Assembly (NCBI GenBank): GCA_016712285.1
Contig: JADJRK010000003.1
Location: forward strand, 1 to 34,422
DNA length: 34,422 bases
Direction: 5' to 3'
Source of the DNA: Planctomycetota bacterium
Lineage (GTDB): Bacteria; Planctomycetota; UBA8742; UBA2392
Below the pieces are notes generated by a model, which saw only the letters and a list, made by a program, of their open reading frames with translations, was not told where the DNA came from and did not search any database. The position numbers and the translations under genes were made by a program. Positions 16,829-27,148 of the stretch are shown here, in pieces. Numbering within the stretch: the stretch's first letter is position 1; the number at the start of each line of letters is the position of its first letter.

Positions 16829-18484
16829 ATGTGGGGTAATATTTCGACAGAAGCTTCGTATCAGTTAAACTTTAATGTTGGTTTTTCTACAACTAGATCG
16901 GATGTTTTAGTTCATTTAGCACAATGACAGTATTGATGGTGATTTTGATTTGCATTAGTCTGGAGTTTTTATTATTTAATAATGCTTAGAGTTATAAGAT
17001 TTAGAGTTTTAAAGATGAGACCAAAAATTTCTACTAGTTATAGACCTCATGGTAAGTGAGGTGATTTTTTAGCTTGTATAATACCAATGATTTGATGTGT
17101 GAATATATTATCTAATTCTAATTTTATTCTTAGGTTAATAGAGTGACAAAATGAATCAAGTCTTTTTACTGTACGAGTAAGGGCAAGGCAATGATATTGA
17201 ATTTATAAATTTGAACTTAAAACAATTACAGATATCCTAACTGCACCAAAAAACATAGGGCATAATAAATGACAAATTAATACATTTGGTGATCTTCAAA
17301 CAACTGACGATTATTTACATATTTTACAACTTAGAGCTCAAAACAGATGGGTAAAAAAATATTGATCAGATATATTAAGTAAATCAGCAAAAGCTAAAAA
17401 GTTTCATTTAATTTCCCCTCAGGAAAATTTTATACTAAATGAGTCAAAATTTAAAATTAATTTCAATAATATTATGTTAAATTCTGGAAGTGAATTAAAT
17501 AAGTTTAATTTTTCTTTAAATTATTTTCAAAATAATATTAATTTTTTTAAATTTTCTGAATTAGATACTTTTAATAAAATTCCATTTTCTTCAAGTAGTT
17601 TTTTTAAATTAAAAAATTTATTTTTTATTAATACTTTAAAAAAAAAAAATCAATTTATAAATGGGATTTACTCTAATATCTTTAGTACCACCACTAGTAC
17701 TAATTATTTATACCCAGATTATATAGAGTCAACTAGGTGAAATAAAAGAGGTTTAGGAGTTAAATCCCCAGTTAGGTTAATAAAAAACCCAAGTCTAACC
17801 TCCATGGACTTTGAAGATAATAATTTTTTATTAAGATTTAGGTTTAATTTTAATAAAGATAATGTTATCGAGGATAAACAATTTTCTCATAACCCTTACT
17901 TAGTATTAAAGCAAAAAAAATATAAAAAAAAAAAAATTATTCCATTAAAAACTAAATATTTTATAGACGAGGGTGGTAATAAGACTAGAAAAATAAAGTA
18001 TTCTGGTTATCCTATTTTAATTGACAATAAAATTTTTGATAAAAATATTGAGGACCCTAATATTCAATATAGAATGGTAAAAAAAGCTAAATTAAGGCAT
18101 GATTTAATTCCAGTTACTTTAGCAAGACGAATTTTAAGGACTAAAAAAACATTAGTTCTTCCTGCGCACATTAATATAACGTTAATTACTAATTCTTATG
18201 ACATAGTACATTCTTGGTTTATTCCTGGATTAGGTATTAAATTAGACTGTGTACCAGGTAGATCTACTCATCATACCTTTTTTATAGATAACGTTGGTTT
18301 TTACTATGGTCAATGTGCAGAGATATGTGGTAGGTACCATCATCATATGCCTATAAGAGTGTGCGCATTGCCATTTGAACATTTTTTAGTGTGATGACAT
18401 AATTTTGGGTTACCAAAATTATTATTTTCAACATCACAAAAAAGGTATGAAACTTATTATGCTTTTAGAAAATATGTTTGATAA
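16829..18484 (+). CDS. cox2: Cytochrome c oxidase subunit 2, with large internal insertion
   Basis: The subunit that receives electrons from cytochrome c at the CuA site. The frame is 551 residues, about twice the usual length. N-terminal parts LAQWQYWWWFWFALVWSFYY and RPKISTSYRPHGKWGDF hold the membrane hairpin; WYWIYKFEL matches the QWYWxY motif. A polar insertion of about 300 residues (roughly 150-430) follows, rich in Asn, Lys and Phe. Then the CuA domain resumes: LVLPAHINITLITNSYDIVH, SWFIPGLGIKLDCVPGR, and FYYGQCAEICGRYHHHMPI with both cysteines, the histidines and the methionine. Enlarged cox2 is a known ciliate trait. The start is the ATG at 16829. Confidence 0.97.
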
Positions 18485-18514
18485 TTTAATTAATAATTTT
18501 AGGTTGGTTATTTT

Positions 18515-19945
18515 ACATTTTTTTTAGTGTGATCTTAGCTTTGAGTTAACGCTAATTAAATGCATAACACATGCAAATTTTTTTTTATTAAATAGTTATT
18601 TAATAAAAAAGTGTATAGGTGAATAATTTATAATATTTTTTTTTACTTTAATTAAAATAATTATATATATATATATATACATTAAACACTTTAAAAGTTA
18701 ATAAAAATTTATAAGAGTGGATATTTTTATTATAAAACATTAAGTATTAATTAAATTAATTAGCTAAATATGTTTAGTTGAGTTTAGCGATAGAACAACC
18801 ACATATAGGTATGAAAACAACCTTATCTAAAAAGACAGCAGTGAGGAATTTTGGACAATGTATATTTATATGATCCAGCAAATTAATGGAAATGATGAAG
18901 ATAAAAATATTGTAAAGTTTACTCGTAATAATTTTATTAATATTTATTATAAGAAGTTATGGCTAATACATGTGCCAGCAGCCGCGGTAATACATGAGTA
19001 ACAAGCGTTATTCATATTTATTAAGTGTAAAATATATATAAATTATATTAAATTAACAAAATATATTTTTTTTATTTAATAAAATAATTTAAATTTAAAA
19101 ATAAAATTTATTACTTAGCGATTAAATGCATAAAGGTTATATATTTTTCTATAAATTTTTAATATTTAAATTTTATACTATATATGAAAGTATAGGTAGC
19201 GAATAGGATTTGTGACCCTAGTAGTCTATACTTTAAACTAAAGAAAAAATTTACATTATTTTCTTACTTGGGTAGTACAATCGCAAGATTAAAACTTAAC
19301 AGAATTGGCGGGAATTTGTTCTAACGGTGGAATATGTGGTTTAATACGATAATCCACGTAAAACCTTACCAACAAAAAAAGTATTATTTAAATTTATTAA
19401 AATTAATATTTTATTTAAATTTTTTATATTTAGGTATTGCATGGCTGTCGTCAGTTCGTGCCTTGAAGTATAGAATTAAGTTTTTTAACGAACGAAACCC
19501 TTATATTAATATATAATTAAGTTTTTAATTATTTATTAATAAGAATTTTATTTAACAGTAAATATATAATATATTTACTGTTAATAAAGTACTTTAGGCT
19601 GAAGTCAAGTCATTATGGTCTAGATATGTTGGGCTACACACGTATTACAATAATAAATACAAATAGTTTTCATAAGAGATTAGTAAAAAACCTTAAAAAA
19701 TTATTTTAGTTCAGATTGTTTTATAAAATTTAAAACATGAAGTAGGAATCGTTAGTAATTGTAAATTAGTATGTTACAATGAAAATTAAGTCAAATTTTG
19801 CACACACTGCCCATCACGCTCGAAAATAAAATTTAGAATAAAATAAAAATTAAATTAAATTTTATATTTTTTATAATTTTAAAGATTAAATTTGAGTGAA
19901 GTTGACACAAGGTACTGGTAGGGGAACCTGTTGGTGAAATATTTT
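18515..19945 (+). rRNA. rns: Small-subunit ribosomal RNA (probably alpha + beta pieces)
   Basis: The 5' end reads tgatcttagctttgagttaa cgct...taacacatgcaa, matching the 5' domain of bacterial 16S. Other landmarks are gacagcagtgaggaatttt, the 530 loop gtgccagcagccgcggtaa near 18972, the 1400 region gcacacactgcccatcac near 19800, and aggggaacctg at the 3' end. The bacterial anti-Shine-Dalgarno tail cctcc is absent. An A+T-rich (TA)n tract at about 18640-18710 interrupts the 5' domain, where Tetrahymena has the break between SSU-alpha (about 200 nt) and SSU-beta; the RNA here is probably also in two pieces. Ends are estimated to within 10-15 bases. Confidence 0.95.
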
Positions 19946-19987
19946 ATTTTATATTTATTATTTTTATAAATATTTTTTTTTAGATTT

Positions 19988-20260
19988 ATGGTTGATTATT
20001 TAAATTTTTATAGATATTTTTCTTTTGAAGATTTTATTGTAGTATTTTTATTATATAATTTTTTTAAATTTTTAATTTTATCAGCTATAAATGAATTGAC
20101 TTGGCCAACTCAATTTTTTAACAGAAGACACTCATATAGTTATACATTCTTAAAATTTAGAACCTATACTGAAACATTGTTAAAGTTAAAGAATTATAAT
20201 TTATTTTTTTTTATTTTTAATATTTTTTTTATAAAAAAAAAATATTTAAACAAAGTTTAA
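19988..20260 (+). CDS. Unassigned small ORF, 90 residues
   Basis: An ATG-started frame 43 bases downstream of the SSU rRNA. It has one probable membrane segment (residues 15-33, FIVVFLLYNFFKFLILSA) followed by NELTWPTQFFNRRHSYSYTF and a second hydrophobic stretch near the C-terminus (FFFIFNIFF) before a lysine-rich tail. The balanced residue use in the middle, with Trp, Pro and Arg, looks like real coding sequence. It may be a small respiratory complex subunit specific to ciliates. I do not recognise it. Confidence 0.65.
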   Translation: MVDYLNFYRYFSFEDFIVVFLLYNFFKFLILSAINELTWPTQFFNRRHSYSYTFLKFRTYTETLLKLKNYNLFFFIFNIFFIKKKYLNKV

Positions 20261-20285
20261 TTTTTATTTTTTAAATTTAAATAAT

Positions 20286-21095
20286 ATGTTGTTTTTTTTT
20301 TTATATAAAATTGTCAATAACTTTAATTTTTATACCTATAAATTAAATTATACAACCAAAGTTAATACTAATTTTAAAAACATATCATTTAAAAAGCTGT
20401 TTGTCGTTATTGATTACAATAATAATAATTTTTTTTTAAATAAATTAATATTCAATGAGTTGTTAGTTAAATTTATTTTTACTAATTCTATAACATCTAG
20501 TCTATTAAAAATTTTAGTAATAAACTTATACTTAAATTCTGTATCTATAGAAATTAACTCTAATAATATTATAGTAAAAAAAAACACTAAATTTTTAGAT
20601 AAAAATATTTTATACAAAAGTTTTAATAGGTTATCTTATCCTGTTAATATTATTCGTCAAAAAACTATAAAAAAATTTTATCAAAATTTTATTAACGAAA
20701 GTGAACAAATTATAAGTAATATTAAAAATAAGTGATTAATTAATTTTGCTAATACATCGTTAGATAAGTATATAAGTTTAGATTCTATAGTATATAATAT
20801 TTTATTTTTAAGAAAAAATAAAGTCTTTAATAAAGGTAGATACTCTAGGAATAGGCAAACTTATAGAACCGGTGTTTATTGATGTTTGTATATAAATGTA
20901 ATTTTAATTATAGGGTTATACTTTTTGTTTTATCGTTTTTCTATAAATTACGGTTATCTATGGTGAGGTTTATTTTTATTTTTTTTCTCTTTTATCTTCT
21001 CTAAAACGTTAAAGTATTCATTTTTTAATCCAAAAAAGGTTATTTACGAATGGTTAAACATTTTACAGTGGGTAATTTCTATTTTATTTAAATAA
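20286..21095 (+). CDS. Unassigned ORF, 269 residues, soluble N-terminus and two C-terminal membrane helices
   Basis: Reading TGA as Trp extends an apparent 149-codon frame to 269 codons ending at TAA 21095. Residues 1-190 are polar, Asn/Lys/Ile rich, including SFNRLSYPVNIIRQKTIKKF. Then comes RYSRNRQTYRTGVYWCLYIN, followed by two hydrophobic helices (VILIIGLYFLFYRF and YLWWGLFLFFFSFIF) and a C-terminus with KVIYEWLNILQWVISILFK. The charged-then-membrane layout and its place between the SSU rRNA and the probable cox3 suggest a respiratory-chain or ATP synthase subunit of the ymf type. No family match is claimed. Confidence 0.75.
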
Positions 21096-21112
21096 ATAAA
21101 TTAATATTTTTA

Positions 21113-21183
21113 GGGGGAATAGTTTAACGGTAAAACTTTAGTCTTCAAAACTAATGTCATAGGTTCGACTCCTGTTTTCCTCG
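21113..21183 (+). tRNA. trnW: tRNA-Trp (TCA), reads UGA
   Basis: Cloverleaf: acceptor gggggaa/tttcctc with two G-T pairs, anticodon arm ttagt-cttcaaa-actaa with anticodon TCA, T arm atagg-ttcgact-cctgt, discriminator G. The UCA anticodon reads both UGG and UGA, which explains the in-frame TGA codons throughout the window. It lies 17 bases after the 269-residue ORF and nine before the probable cox3. Confidence 0.97.
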
Positions 21184-21192
21184 AGTTTTATT

Positions 21193-22548
21193 ATGAGGGG
21201 TTATTTTAGTTTATATTCATTAAAGTATAATTTTTTTTTTTTTATTTTTAAAATTGTTTCAAATATTTTTAATATTAATACGAATAGAAGATATTCATTT
21301 TTTTTTTTTTATAAATATAAATTTATAGAGTTTTATAATAATTTTTTTTTTTTTTTTTTAGATAAAGTTTATCTAATTATTTTTAAAAAATCTAATAAAG
21401 TTAGGTTTAGAGTAAATTATCGATTAGAACAAACTTCATGAAAATTTTATAATAATGCTTTTGTATCTAATAATTTATTAGGACTTAGGTCTATATGAGA
21501 TTCTATAAAGTATTGGTTGTTGAGTTTAATATTAGGTGGGTTCATATTTTACTACTTGACTTATCTAAGGTTACTACCTTTCAGTAAAATAATGTTTGAA
21601 TGAATTTTAATAATAATGTTTGTATATTGATTTTTTTCTGGATTTGTTTTTTTTATAAAAAAATACCAATATAGTAAGTACACTTCTATTATACAAAGAT
21701 TTTGAAAAAGAAGTTATATTTTATTTTGGTTAATTGAAAGTTGTATTTTTGTTTGCTTTTTTTATCTAACCTTAAATGCTTCCGAAGAACCAACTTATAT
21801 GTACGATCAAATAAAAATTTATAAATTACACTTATTTTCATGAAGGTTGTTTTTACTAAAATTAATACCGACGATATTTTTAATAATTTTTGGTTATTTA
21901 TTACTATTAAATTTAAAATGAAATACATTTTCAAAACAAAATATATTATTAGTACTAATAACCTTAAATTTAATTTATATAGTTTGATTAGAGTTTTATC
22001 AATTTTTTCATATTATTAATTTTTACAATGATTTAACTTGATCTTATGACTCTGAAGAATTGATATGAAATTTGGACGTAGAGTTCAGAAGAACAAGATT
22101 ATTTAATAACTATTTAGCTATTTGTTTACTAGCTAAGTTTTGACATTTAATCTTTATATTTTTATTTTGAGTTTTTTTTTTATTACGCATAAACGAGATA
22201 AAAAGAGTTAGATATCCTTTGTTAGCAGCTAACTTACAAAATTTTATAATTTTGTATATAATGTCCTGATTGTATATGAGTCCTTGATTAAAATTTATTT
22301 TTAGAAAGCAATTAGATAACTCTTATTATTGATTTTTTTTAAATAATAGGTATGTTTTTTGACGTGTTTTTTTTATGGATATAAAACTATATTTAATTGG
22401 ATTTTTTGATAGAATTTTTAGTACTAGTAATATTAAAAATTTTGGTGTATTTGAATTTTATTATTTTAACCAAGGTTCTACTTTATTTGGCTATAACAAT
22501 TATACTAAAGAATTTATTAAAGATTATATAATATACCAATTAAATTAA
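21193..22548 (+). CDS. cox3: Probable cytochrome c oxidase subunit 3 (divergent, Ymf68-like)
   Basis: A 451-residue multi-pass membrane protein from the ATG at 21193, with many TGA (Trp) codons. At least seven hydrophobic segments are visible, for example YWLLSLILGGFIFYYLTYL, LFWLIESCIFVCFFYLTLN and PTIFLIIFGYLLLLNL. Near residues 300-340, CLLAKFWHLIFIFLFWVFFL resembles the COX3 C-terminal block YWHFVDxVWLxLFxxxY, and EFYQFFHIINFYNDLTWS resembles the preceding loop region. A C-terminal extension of about 100 residues has no counterpart in standard COX3. It lies between trnW and cox1, and no other COX3 candidate is in the window. Identity is inferred from this motif and the context, not proven. 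Confidence 0.55.
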
Positions 22549-22556
22549 TTTATAAA

Positions 22557-22811
22557 ATGATTATTTTTATTTGTGTTATTTTTATTATATATTTTTTTAA
22601 TTATATTTTTTTAATCAATATTCATATTTATTTATTTTTTTTTTTTTTATTGAATATAAGAATATCGACTTTATTTATTTATTTATTTATTTTTTTTTTC
22701 TGGTCGTATACTATTTATTTTTCTATTTCACTATATATATATAAGTGTATATATATATATATATTATATAAAAGGTGATTCAAAAAAATTCATTTTTATT
22801 TATTGATATAA
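22557..22811 (+). CDS. Possible small hydrophobic ORF overlapping the cox1 start
   Basis: An ATG-started frame nearly all Ile, Phe, Tyr and Leu (MIIFICVIFIIYFFNYIFLI...), with about three hydrophobic stretches. Under TGA=Trp it continues past 22778 and ends at a TAA near 22810, overlapping the proposed cox1 start by some 35 bases in another frame. The very low complexity, with (TA)n and T-runs, makes chance likely. If it is not a gene, this 200-base stretch is the cox1 leader. Confidence 0.25.
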
Positions 22812-24883
22812 ATAATTTATTCTCAGATATTTTTAAAAATTTATTTTTTTTTACTAAAAAAATTAATTCTTTTAGTTCATATGTTGAAGTGTTTAAATAC
22901 TATACCTTAAGATTTAATGACTTAAGAAAATATTTATTAAAAAAATATGTCTACACAATAAATCATAAAAGAATAGCAATAAATTATTTTTTTTTTAGTA
23001 TGTGAACTGGTATGTCTGGAGCAGTTTTAGCTACTATGATAAGATTAGAATTAGCTCATCCAGGAAGTCCATTCTTTAAAGGGGATTCATTAAGGTATTT
23101 ACAAGTTATTACTGCGCATGGATTAATAATGGTTTTTTTTGTAGTTGTACCAATATTATTTGGTGGGTTTGCAAATTTTTTAATACCGTATCATGTAGGA
23201 TCTAAGGATGTAGCTTATCCTAGGCTTAATAGTATAGGATTTTGAATACAACCAGTAGGTTATCTATTAGTTGCAAAAATTGCTTTTTTAAGACCGCAGT
23301 ATTGACGCTATTATGATAAGACTTCTTTTTATTTTCCACTTTTAGATAAAAGCATTCATAAAAGTACTTTAAATTTTAAAAATAATAATATGTTTGAATT
23401 TTTAGCTATTAATAGATATTTACTAGATGAACATACTTGATTTTGAAGAGAAAGAAAAAAAATAAAGTTTTCTAATAGTGATAACTATTCATTTATTCCA
23501 TTAAAGTTATTATTTTGAAAAAATATAGTAAATTATCCAGAATCTTTTTGGTATGCTGCTAGTAGAATTGTAAAAAGTAGGCGAAGAAAATTAAGCGTTT
23601 CTAAATGCTCTAATAGAGTGCTTACTACGGCTGGTTGGACCTTTATAACTCCATTTTCGTCTAATATAAAATATACTGGTGTGGGAGCACAAGATATTTT
23701 AATTTTAGGTGTCATTTTCGCAGGTGTTAGTTCTACAGTCTCTTTTACAAATTTATTAATTACAAGAAGAACGTTAGGTATGCCAGGGTTAAGAAATAGA
23801 AGAGTTTTACTACCATTTATATCTATTGGTATATTCTTAGCTTTTAGAATGTTAGTAATAATTACACCAGTTTTAGCAGCAGCTATGATTATGATGGCTT
23901 TAGATAGACATTGGCAAACGACATTTTTTGAGTATGCTTATGGTGGTGATCCTATTTTATCCCAGCATTTATTTTGATTTTTTGGTCATCCTGAAGTTTA
24001 TGTGTTAATTATACCTACTTTTGGTTTTGCTAATATGATTATTCCTTATACTAACACAAGAAGGGTAGCTTCTAAGCATCATATGATTTGAGCAATATAT
24101 GTTATGGCATATATGGGTTTTTTAGTTTGAGGACATCATATGTACTTAGTTGGTTTAGATCATAGAAGTAGAACAATGTATAGTACTATTACTATTATGA
24201 TTTCCTTGCCAGCAACAATAAAAGTTGTAAATTGGACTTTATCATTAGTAAATGGTGCATTAAAGGTTGATGCCGCATTATTATTTACTGTGTCATTTAT
24301 TTTGTTTTTTTTAGTTGCTGGTTTTACAGGTATGTGATTATCGCATGTAGGTTTAAATGTGTCAATGCATGATACTTTTTATGTAGTAGCTCATTTTCAT
24401 CTTATGTTATCTGGTGCAGCTATGGTAGCTATTTTTTCTGGTTTTTATTATTATTTTACTGCCCTTTTTGGTATAAAGTATTCTAGAGTTTTTGCTTATT
24501 TACATTTATTATATTACTCTGGTGGACACTGAATGGCATTTTTACCTCAATTTTATCTAGGGTTTTCTGGTATGCCTAGAAGAATTCACGATTATCCTAT
24601 AGTTTACATGGGGTGACATAGTATGTCAACAGCAGGACATATTGTTACGTTAATAGGTATAACTTTTTTTTTTCTAATGTTAATAGATTCGCATTTAGAA
24701 AGAAAGGTAGCTGTTTATTCATCCTTTGGTATACCAAGATGAAATAAAAGAATTTCTTATTATATTTATAAAATATGTTACCTTCAATATATTTCTAAAA
24801 AATTAAGTAGGTTACCTAATAAAAAAATTAGATTAAATATAATAAATAAATACTTTAACGAGTATGAATTAATTAAAAACTAA
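22775..24883 (+). CDS. cox1: Cytochrome c oxidase subunit 1, enlarged
   Basis: The catalytic heme-copper subunit of complex IV, 702 residues. The frame opens at GTG 22775 (MIQKNSFLFIDINNLFSDIF), giving an N-terminal extension of about 58 residues before the standard beginning KKYVYTINHKRIAINYFF. A polar insertion of roughly 110 residues (about 155-280) splits the usual early helices. Catalytic signatures are intact: WFFGHPEVYVLIIPTFGF (Cu-B histidine and crosslinked tyrosine), WGHHMYLVGLDHRSRTMY, MHDTFYVVAHFHLMLSGA (heme ligands). A C-terminal basic extension follows. Both extension and insertion are known from Tetrahymena cox1. The GTG start is the first possible one; a later non-ATG start cannot be excluded. 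Confidence 0.98.
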
Positions 24884-24897
24884 TAAAAAAAAAATAT

Positions 24898-25716
24898 ATG
24901 TGAATTTTTGGTTATATTATTTGTCTTATATATAATATTATTTTTATGTTAGTTGTAACTCTTATTATTGCATCATTAACATTAATCGAACGAAAAATAT
25001 TAAGTTTAGTACAACGTCGTGTAGGTCCTTATTATGTTGGTTATAGGGGACGTTTACAATATATTGCCGATGCTTTAAAAATGTTTGTTAAAGGTATAAT
25101 TGTACCGGATGAAATAAATAAATTTTGATTCGTATGTATACCTTCAGTAGTAGCAGCTGTATGTTATACATTCTGAATAAATTCTATTTGAGGCCCTAGT
25201 TTAAGTATATTTGAAATAGAGTATAATATAGTCTATGCTAATTTATTATCGTTAATGTTTGGGTATTGTATTATATTAACTGGATTTTTTAGTAAAAATA
25301 AATACGCTTTTTTAGGTTCTGTAAGAACAGCTGTATTGATGTTAAATCTAGAAATTTTTCTAGGATTATTATTCATTAATGTAATTTTTTTAACTGAATC
25401 ATTTTCATTAACAATTTTTGTATTATATCAAGAATACTTTTGATTTATATTTTTTTCATTAGGTATTTTAGGTATGATAGTTATTACTTTTTTACTTGAA
25501 ACTAATAGGGCCCCATTTGATTTAGCTGAAGCTGAATCAGAATTAATAGCAGGTTACTTTGTTGAATATGGTGGTTTTTATTTTGCTTTATATTATTTAG
25601 GTGAATATTTTCATTTGTTTTTTTTTGCTTCGGTTATAAGCATATTATTTTTAGGTGGTTGGGAATTACCTAATTTTATATTATATATTTATAATTATGA
25701 TTACTTATTTATTTAA
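24898..25716 (+). CDS. nad1: NADH dehydrogenase subunit 1, N-terminal part (nad1_a)
   Basis: The quinone-module membrane subunit of complex I, first 272 residues. The start is the ATG at 24898, whose second codon is TGA (MWIFGYIICLIY). Conserved blocks: LTLIERKILSLVQRRVGPYY, LQYIADALKMFVKG, LLETNRAPFDLAEAESELIA followed by GYFVEYGGFYFALYYLGEY, and FLGGWELP. The frame ends (YIYNYDYLFI, TAA) just before the conserved RxxxPRYRYDQ end of ND1, which is encoded on the other strand at 6577-6747. It sits 14 bases after cox1. Confidence 0.97.
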
Positions 25717-25743
25717 ATTTTTTATAATATTTATATTTATTTA

Positions 25744-26463
25744 ATGTTAAATTTTTTAAACTATTTTTTTTTTAATATAATAAATTTAAATTTTATGTTT
25801 GAGGTTTTTTTTTTTCAAATTATATTTGTATATTTATTATTTTTATTATATAATCAACTTAATATATATTATACATTTTTATATTTTTTTTTAATATTTA
25901 TTTATTTTGGTCTGTTTATCAGTTTTATACAATTTGAATTGTTTACTGGTTTTTTATGGGTAGTAGAAGGAACTGTCGTGTTTATATTTATGTTATTATT
26001 ATTTTTTTTAAATGTAGAGGGAAATTATTTTAAAATATCCTTAAACTATTATAAATACATTTACATATTTATATTGTTTTTAGTGTTTTTTTTTTTTTTA
26101 AAAAATTTATCCATTTCGTATGTAGAGAATTCATTATTTTTTTTAAATTTTATAGATTTATGAGACGACTATTATGAAGCATTAAATAACAAAAATATGA
26201 ATGATTTTTTATTATTATTTTTAAGTTACTATAGCATAAATTCAATAGAATTCATATTATTAGGGGTACTGTTATTAATAGGTAGTATTATTTGTGTAAA
26301 TTTAAATAAAATACAAAAATCTAGTAAGTTAAATAAATTAGACTATTTCTTTACTATTTTTAATAAATATAAAGATTTTTATAATTATTCATTTTTACGT
26401 AAGCAAAACTTAACTAATCAAGCTAATTCGCTTGTGTCCTTAAGAATATATAAAAAAAAATAA
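25744..26463 (+). CDS. nad6: NADH dehydrogenase subunit 6 (divergent, Ymf62-like)
   Basis: A complex I membrane subunit. Reading the TGA at 26161 as Trp joins two apparent frames into one of 239 residues (ATG 25744, TAA 26463). Five hydrophobic segments are visible. The characteristic part is LFTGFLWVVEGTVVFIFMLL, matching the region of ND6 with the conserved glycine/valine-rich helix 3 that bends during turnover. The C-terminal section has one more membrane helix (FILLGVLLLIGSIICVNL), then a basic tail longer than in most ND6 proteins. It lies between nad1_a and rpl14 with spacers of 27 and 16 bases. Identity as ND6 rests on this helix and gene order, so is good but not certain. Confidence 0.75.
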
Positions 26464-26479
26464 TTAATTTATATTTTTA

Positions 26480-26839
26480 ATGATTCAAAAAAACTCATTA
26501 TTAACTCCATTAGATAAATCGTTTATAAAATATGTACAAGTATTTCATTTATACTTTGGTGGAAAAAGGAAAGTTTCTACATCTGGTTTTTTTTTTAAAA
26601 GTAGTATCAAAAAAATTAAAAAATATTCAACCTTTAAAAAAGGGTTTAAAACCAATGGTATTATAATTTTGTTAAAGGCTATAAATTATAAAAACGATGG
26701 TATTAATTTTAAATTTAAAATTAATTCTTGTATTCTGTTAAAGAAACGACTAACACCTAGAGGTAAGGAAATATTTGGACCATCTGTATTTTCAATAAAA
26801 AGAAAAAAATTCATTAATTCTTTTGTAGGTATTTTATAA
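26480..26839 (+). CDS. rpl14: Ribosomal protein L14 (uL14m)
   Basis: A 119-residue large-subunit protein that lies at the subunit interface. The start MIQKNSLLTPLDKSFIKYVQ matches the L14 opening MIQxxTxLxVxDNSGA. Further marks are KKGFKTNGIIILLKAINYKN, then NDGINFKFKINSCILLKKR (family RxDGxxIxFDxNAxVxLN) and LTPRGKEIFGPSVFSIKRK (family PxGTRIFGPVxRELR). The length equals bacterial L14 (about 122). Its first 18 bases resemble the start of cox1. It follows nad6 closely. Confidence 0.95.
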   Translation: MIQKNSLLTPLDKSFIKYVQVFHLYFGGKRKVSTSGFFFKSSIKKIKKYSTFKKGFKTNGIIILLKAINYKNDGINFKFKINSCILLKKRLTPRGKEIFGPSVFSIKRKKFINSFVGIL

Positions 26840-26866
26840 TTTTTCTATTAATTTAGTTATAAATAA

Positions 26867-27136
26867 ATGTTTAAATGATTATTTTACTATTGATACAATG
26901 TTACAGATACACCATCCATAATATCTAAGGTTAATATATGAAGTTTTATAAATATAAGAACATTTAAGACAAAGATAAGTAGTACAATTGTATATTTTAT
27001 ATTATCACTAAACAATATAAAATTTAAAAAACTAAAGATTTTTTATAAAAATATAAATTTTGATTATTTTTATATTAAAATTATAGTAGTTTTAATATAT
27101 ATTTATTTTTTCTTTTTTTTGTTATTTTTTTATTAA
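26867..27136 (+). CDS. Unassigned small ORF, 89 residues
   Basis: With TGA=Trp, an 89-codon frame runs from the ATG at 26867 to TAA at 27136; under the standard code it is cut after three codons. It begins MFKWLFYYWYNVTDTPSIIS and continues KVNIWSFINIRTFKTKISST, a basic, mixed-composition part, and ends with a membrane segment (IIVVLIYIYFFFFLLFFY). It fills the rpl14-nad4 gap almost exactly, 27 and 12 bases from its neighbours, as genes here do, which argues that it is real. It resembles a single-pass small respiratory or ATP synthase subunit. Not identified. Confidence 0.6.
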
Positions 27137-27148
27137 TTTATTGCGAGT

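Noticed and set aside
19334..19516. 60-codon plus-strand ORF
   Set aside because: It lies inside the SSU rRNA and includes conserved rRNA sequence (gcatggctgtcgtcagttcgt).
20414..20617. Minus-strand ORF of 67 codons
   Set aside because: Antisense to the 269-residue plus-strand frame and against the direction of all neighbours.
21689..21934. Minus-strand ORF of 81 codons
   Set aside because: Antisense shadow of the probable cox3 gene.
23533..23715. Minus-strand ORF of 60 codons
   Set aside because: Antisense shadow of cox1.
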